Source: Thermoflexus sp.
Lineage (GTDB): Bacteria; Chloroflexota; Anaerolineae; B4-G1; DUEL01
Length of the DNA stretch: 9,505 nt
Assembly: GCA_028276215.1 (NCBI GenBank)
Contig: JAPYWT010000062.1
Coordinates: 1 to 9,505, forward strand
Direction of reading: 5' to 3'
Every line of letters begins with the position of its first letter. Position 1 is the first letter of the stretch. A model generated the notes under the pieces. That model made no database searches. It saw nothing but the letters and a program-made list of their open reading frames with translations, and had not been told where the DNA came from. Positions 6,018 to 9,505 of this stretch are shown here, one piece after another. A program made the position numbers and the translations under genes.

Positions 6018-6661
6018 AAAAGTGGTTCGTCGCCATCGCGGGCAACATCGGCGTGGGCAAATCCAGCCTCACCGGAATGCTGGGGGAACGGCTGGGCTGG
6101 GAGCCCTTCTTTGAGGCCGTCTCCGACAACCCCTATCTGGCCGACTTTTACCAGGACATGGCCCGCTGGAGTTTCCATTCCCAGGTCTTTTTCCTTTCCC
6201 GGCGCCTTCGCCATCACCATCAACTGTTGCAACGGCCCAACTCCGTGGTGCAGGACCGGACCGTCTACGAGGACGCGGAGGTGTTCGCCTGCAACCTCTA
6301 CCGCCAGGGGCTGATGAGCGAGCGAGATTACCGCAGTTATCGGGAGTTGTATGAGGTATTGAGCGCGCTGCTCCCTCCGCCGGACCTGGTGGTCTACCTG
6401 CGGGCATCGGTCCCGACGCTGATGGCCCGTATTGCCCAGCGGGGGCGTCCCTTTGAGCGAAACATCGCGCCGGAATACCTGGCGCAGTTGAACGAGTTGT
6501 ACGAGGACTGGATTGGCCGGTTCAACCTCTGTCCCGTCCTGACTGTCCCTTCGGACCGGCTGGATTTTGTGGCCAACTCCCATCATCTGGACCTGATTGT
6601 GGAGAAGGTGCTGGAGAAACTCCAGGGAAGGGAAGTGGTAGAGTTTGATGAAACGGCGTAG
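6014..6661 (+). CDS. Deoxynucleoside kinase 2 (dGK/dCK-type)
   Basis: A 215-residue deoxynucleoside kinase of the usual family length, without the tail seen in kinase 1. Motifs: P-loop GNIGVGKSS (10-18), EAVSDNPYLADFY (34-46) with the likely base catalyst E34, SQVFFL (56-61) with the base-contacting Gln, the classical DRT-VYED motif (81-87), PDLVVYLRAS (123-132) and the LID R-I-A-Q-R-G-R-P-F-E-R (139-149). It keeps the DRT motif that kinase 1 lacks, so the two are different subfamilies rather than recent duplicates. In Bacillus and Lactobacillus, paired deoxynucleoside kinases with different preference are encoded side by side and, in Lactobacillus, form a heterodimer. That is a plausible model here, except that a histidine kinase gene lies between them. 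The ATG overlaps the previous TGA, with GGTGAGG just upstream. The 3' end overlaps the next gene by 14 bases. Exact nucleoside preference is not readable. Confidence 0.94.
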   Translation: MKKWFVAIAGNIGVGKSSLTGMLGERLGWEPFFEAVSDNPYLADFYQDMARWSFHSQVFFLSRRLRHHHQLLQRPNSVVQDRTVYEDAEVFACNLYRQGLMSERDYRSYRELYEVLSALLPPPDLVVYLRASVPTLMARIAQRGRPFERNIAPEYLAQLNELYEDWIGRFNLCPVLTVPSDRLDFVANSHHLDLIVEKVLEKLQGREVVEFDETA

Positions 6662-9233
6662 ACGGAATCTGGTAAAAGACCCGGCCTGGCCGATGGAGGT
6701 GGTCCGGGAACTGGCCGCCGGGCTGGACCTGGATGGTGTGGCGCGGCGGACGCTGGCGCTCAGTCTGCAGGCGGTGGAGTCGGACCTGGGCAGTTTGATC
6801 CTGCTGAATGAGAGCGGGCAGCCCGCCATGGTCCTTCTGCTCCATGAGGGACGGTTTCACCGGGGGAACCTGGATGTGGCACGACGGACGCTGGCAGAGG
6901 GGCTGGCGGGTTGGGTTCTCCGCAACCGTCAGGCCGCGCGGGTGGATGACGTGGAGAAGGACGCCCGCTGGTTGAAATTACCGGAGCCTGACCTGACGGT
7001 TCATGCCCGCTCGGCGCTCTGTGTGCCGCTGATTTCCCCCCGTCGGCCCATTGGGGTTCTGACCTGCACGGATTCCCGCCCGGGCTACTTCGGTGATGCG
7101 GACCTGCAGGCGCTGCAGTTTATCGCCGATCAGGCCACCGTCGCGCTGGAGAACGCATGGCTCTTCGCGGCCGAGGAGCAGCGTCGCCATCTGGCGGATA
7201 CCCTGCGGGAGATCGCCCGTGCCCTGACGGCCACGCTGGACCTGGATGAGGTGCTCCCGCTCATCCTGGAATCCCTGAGCCAGGTCGTTGCTTACGACAG
7301 CGCGTCCATTTTCCTGCTGGAGGGCCAGCAACTGGTCATCCGCGCCTGGCGGGGATTTGAGCACCCGGAGGCGGTGCGGAACATGACTCTTCCTGTGGAG
7401 GGGAGCCATATCATGGCTCGCGTGGTGGCCCGCCGCGAGCCGCTGGTCTGCGCCGATGTCCAGCAGGAGGAGGGATGGCAGAACATCCCCGGGGTCCCGG
7501 TGATCCACGGGTGGATTGGGGCACCGCTGGTGGCCCGGGGGCAGGTGGTGGGTGTGCTCACGGTGGATAGTCTCCAGCCGAACGCGTATACCGAAGAGGA
7601 TGCCCTCGCGGTGGCGGCCTTCGCCGACCACGCGGCCATCGCCATCGCCAACGCCCAACTGCTGCGGCAGACCCAGCGGCAACTGGAGGAGGTCGCTTTT
7701 CTCCACCGCACCGGTCAGGCACTGGCGGCCTCCCTGGAGATGGAGGATGTCCTCCACTCATTGCTGGAAAGTGTGCGGGACCACTTCAAGGTAGAAGCGG
7801 CCTCCGTTGCCCTGGTGGATGAACAGACCCGCGATCTGGTCTTCCGGGTGGCGACGGGCGCTGCTGCTGACCAGGTGGTGGGTGTTCGCCTGAAGCCCGG
7901 GCAGGGCATTGCCGGTTGGGTCGCTCAGTCCGGTCTCCCCATCGTGGTCCCCTCGGTGGACCGGGACCCCCGCTGGTACTCCGGAGTGGACCGGGAAACG
8001 GGATTCCGCACGCGCACCCTGTTGGCGGTTCCTATTCGCCTGGGCAATGAAGTTCTGGGCGTTTTGGAGGCGATCAACCCTGTGGAGGGGTCCTGGGATG
8101 AGGGGGGGATCAAATTGTTGCTGAACGTGGCCGCGCTGGCCGCCAGCGCGATCCAGAACGCCCGCCACTTCAACCGGGCCCGCGACGCGGAGGAACGGTA
8201 CTCTAACCTCTTTGAGAGTAGCGCCGACCCCATCCTGATCACCGACGCGCGGGGCCAGATCACGGATGTCAACCGCCGGTTCTGCCTGATGCTGGGGTAC
8301 ACCCGGGAGGAACTCCTCCATCAGGAGATGTTCTCCCTGATCGTTCATTCGGAGAGAGCCCAGGGGTGGCTGGAGCGGGCTCTTCAGGGCGAAGATATTT
8401 TGGGCGACCTGGAGGTGAGGCATCGGGATGGGCGGATTTTCCCCTTTGAAGTGCGGGCCACTCGGGTTTTCCACGCTCATACGCCCTATATCCAGTGGGT
8501 CCTTCACGACATTGCTGAGCGGCTGCGGCTGGAACGGGTGCGGGAAGACCTGACCCACATGATCGTCCACGACCTCCGAAACCCCCTCTCTTCCATTATG
8601 AGCAGTCTGGAACTGATCCGCGCCCGCATCCAGGACCCGACGATGGACATCCCGCTGGACCAGTTGTTCGCGGTGGCCCAGCGGAGCGGCGAGCGCCTGT
8701 TTGGGCTGATTGATTCCATCCTGGACGTCGCCCGTCTGGAGTCCGGAAAGGCGGAATTGAACTATCAGTTGATAGACGTGGAGGACTTGGTCCGGGAGGC
8801 GGTGGAACAGTTGAGGCCTGTGGCAGTCGGGCGGGACATTCATATGAACTTCTATGTGCCCCAGGGCCTTCCGCTGGTCAGCGCGGACCGGAATCTGCTC
8901 CTGCGGACGCTGACCAACCTGTTGGATAATGCGATCAAGTTTACCCCTCCCGAGGGGGAGATACGGGTGACTGTAGAGCGCCTATCGGCGGACATGCTCC
9001 GGTTTGCAGTGTCCGATACGGGCCCGGGCATCCCGCTGGAGCATCAGGAGCGCATCTTTGACCGCTTTGCCCGTCTCCCCAACGAACGGGTGCGGGGCAC
9101 GGGGATTGGGTTGGCGTTCTGCAAACTGGCCGTGGAGGCCCACGGGGGCCGCATCTGGGTGGAGAGCCAGCCCGGAAAAGGCTCCACGTTCTTCTTCACC
9201 CTCCCGCTGAACCCGGACCCGTCCACCCATTAG
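6648..9233 (+). CDS. Soluble sensor histidine kinase with three GAF domains and a PAS domain
   Basis: An 861-residue cytoplasmic sensor kinase. Approximate domains: a basic N-terminus (MKRRRRN), GAF1 18-170, GAF2 200-340, GAF3 366-505, PAS 515-625 (LFESSADPILITDARGQI, then GYTREELL and RHRDGRIFPFEV), HisKA with H641 in MIVHDLRNPLSS, and HATPase_c with N box TNLLDNAIKF (N761), G1 box DTGPGIP (790-796), F box RIFDRFARL (802-810) and G2 box RGTGIGLAF (816-824). All catalytic boxes are present. There is no membrane segment or receiver domain. GAF2 clearly resembles GAF5 of the upstream kinase (shared TLDL-x-EVL, YDSAS and RGF segments). The HDLRNPL H-box differs from the HELRTPL box of the upstream kinase, so the two need not share a response regulator. 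ATG 6648 is chosen over TTG 6645. It lies inside the 3' end of kinase 2, which suggests translational coupling. Confidence 0.94.
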   Translation: MKRRRRNLVKDPAWPMEVVRELAAGLDLDGVARRTLALSLQAVESDLGSLILLNESGQPAMVLLLHEGRFHRGNLDVARRTLAEGLAGWVLRNRQAARVDDVEKDARWLKLPEPDLTVHARSALCVPLISPRRPIGVLTCTDSRPGYFGDADLQALQFIADQATVALENAWLFAAEEQRRHLADTLREIARALTATLDLDEVLPLILESLSQVVAYDSASIFLLEGQQLVIRAWRGFEHPEAVRNMTLPVEGSHIMARVVARREPLVCADVQQEEGWQNIPGVPVIHGWIGAPLVARGQVVGVLTVDSLQPNAYTEEDALAVAAFADHAAIAIANAQLLRQTQRQLEEVAFLHRTGQALAASLEMEDVLHSLLESVRDHFKVEAASVALVDEQTRDLVFRVATGAAADQVVGVRLKPGQGIAGWVAQSGLPIVVPSVDRDPRWYSGVDRETGFRTRTLLAVPIRLGNEVLGVLEAINPVEGSWDEGGIKLLLNVAALAASAIQNARHFNRARDAEERYSNLFESSADPILITDARGQITDVNRRFCLMLGYTREELLHQEMFSLIVHSERAQGWLERALQGEDILGDLEVRHRDGRIFPFEVRATRVFHAHTPYIQWVLHDIAERLRLERVREDLTHMIVHDLRNPLSSIMSSLELIRARIQDPTMDIPLDQLFAVAQRSGERLFGLIDSILDVARLESGKAELNYQLIDVEDLVREAVEQLRPVAVGRDIHMNFYVPQGLPLVSADRNLLLRTLTNLLDNAIKFTPPEGEIRVTVERLSADMLRFAVSDTGPGIPLEHQERIFDRFARLPNERVRGTGIGLAFCKLAVEAHGGRIWVESQPGKGSTFFFTLPLNPDPSTH

Positions 9234-9310
9234 TCATTGGTCATTCGGCCATTTGTTCATTGGTCATTTCGTCATTGGTCATTTCATTGGTCATTTCGTC
9301 ATTGGTCATT
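9234..9310. repeat. Short tandem repeat, STRR-like (TCATTGG/TCATT units)
   Basis: Five perfect copies of TCATTGGTCATT start at 9234, 9257, 9272, 9284 and 9299, separated by CGG..TTTG-type filler, TCG, nothing, and TCG. The repeat fills the whole gap between the stop of the second histidine kinase and the ATG at 9315. It is AT-rich against GC-rich neighbours and resembles the short tandemly repeated repetitive sequences with 7-base units known from cyanobacteria. It forms no evident hairpin and holds no Shine-Dalgarno sequence. Confidence 0.88.
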
Positions 9311-9314
9311 CCCC

Positions 9315-9505
9315 ATGACCCATCGCCTGTACTATACCGATTCCTACCTGACCTGCTTCACCGCCCGGGTGGTGGAGCGTCTGACCTGGGACGGCCATCC
9401 GGCGGTGATTCTGGACCGCACGGCCTTCTACCCGACCTCCGGCGGTCAGCCCTCCGACCGGGGCCATCTGAGCGGCGTCCCGGTCCTGGGCGCCGAGGTG
9501 CGGGA
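9315..9505 (+). CDS. AlaX-type alanyl-tRNA editing protein, N-terminal part (cut by window edge)
   Basis: The first 63 codons of a protein beginning MTHRLYYTDSYLT, with ARVVE, VILDRTAFYP, and SGGQPSDRG (about residues 43-51). The T-x-FYP-x-x-GGQ-x-x-DRG pattern is the start of the editing-domain region shared by alanyl-tRNA synthetase and free-standing AlaX proteins, which hydrolyse mischarged Ser- or Gly-tRNA(Ala). In a full synthetase this pattern comes hundreds of residues into the protein. Here it is within the first 50, which argues for free-standing AlaX. The zinc-binding HxxxH and Cys-His residues would lie beyond the window. No ribosome binding site is visible, because the upstream bases are the tandem repeat ending in CCCC. 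It may be read from the upstream operon or be leaderless; no terminator separates it from the histidine kinase gene. Confidence 0.85.
   Translation, partial: MTHRLYYTDSYLTCFTARVVERLTWDGHPAVILDRTAFYPTSGGQPSDRGHLSGVPVLGAEVR

Noticed and set aside
9234..9314. Terminator after the second histidine kinase
   Set aside because: No GC-rich stem followed by a T run; the region is purely the tandem repeat.
9231..9317. Histidine kinase and AlaX forming one protein by TAG readthrough
   Set aside because: The two genes are in the same frame and the gap has no stop in it, but the repeat unit itself contains no plus-strand stop in any frame, so the open gap is a composition effect.

Overview
The window looks like a piece of a GC-rich bacterial chromosome, most probably Chloroflexota (Anaerolineae/Thermoflexia-like). 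This is inferred from the long soluble multi-GAF histidine kinases, the GTG/TTG starts with strong GGAGG-type ribosome binding sites, and the tight gene packing; no marker gene fixes the taxon.

Two divergent gene clusters leave one intergenic region (about 1736-1870). Leftward (minus strand): a YkoP-domain-like protein (1097-1735), a SagB-type FMN nitroreductase (511-1107), a Nudix hydrolase (32-502), and perhaps the first codons of another gene in ATGA overlap at the left edge. Rightward (plus strand): deoxynucleoside kinase 1 (1871-2695), a soluble histidine kinase with five GAF domains (2721-6017), deoxynucleoside kinase 2 (6014-6661), a second soluble histidine kinase with three GAF domains and a PAS domain (6648-9233), then a short tandem repeat and the start of an AlaX-type alanyl-tRNA editing protein (9315 to the right edge). 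The four central genes are spaced or overlapped by 25, -4 and -14 bases, so they look like one translationally coupled unit in the order kinase, sensor, kinase, sensor.

The intergenic region holds a sigma-70-like promoter on each strand. Between the two -35 boxes is a 36-base imperfect dyad made of two TNGTNNNACNA-type sites 21 bp apart. A separate perfect 21-bp palindrome sits at the predicted start of the leftward transcript. Both clusters therefore look regulated, possibly by one shared repressor, although no regulator or response regulator is encoded in view.

Biological reading: dNK1 and dNK2 would salvage deoxynucleosides to dNMPs, and the Nudix enzyme may clean up modified nucleotides. 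The two cytoplasmic histidine kinases would sense small ligands or the redox or nucleotide state through their GAF/PAS domains. The interleaving of two dissimilar deoxynucleoside kinases with two sensor kinases is the most unusual feature. A functional link between salvage and signalling is inference from gene order only.
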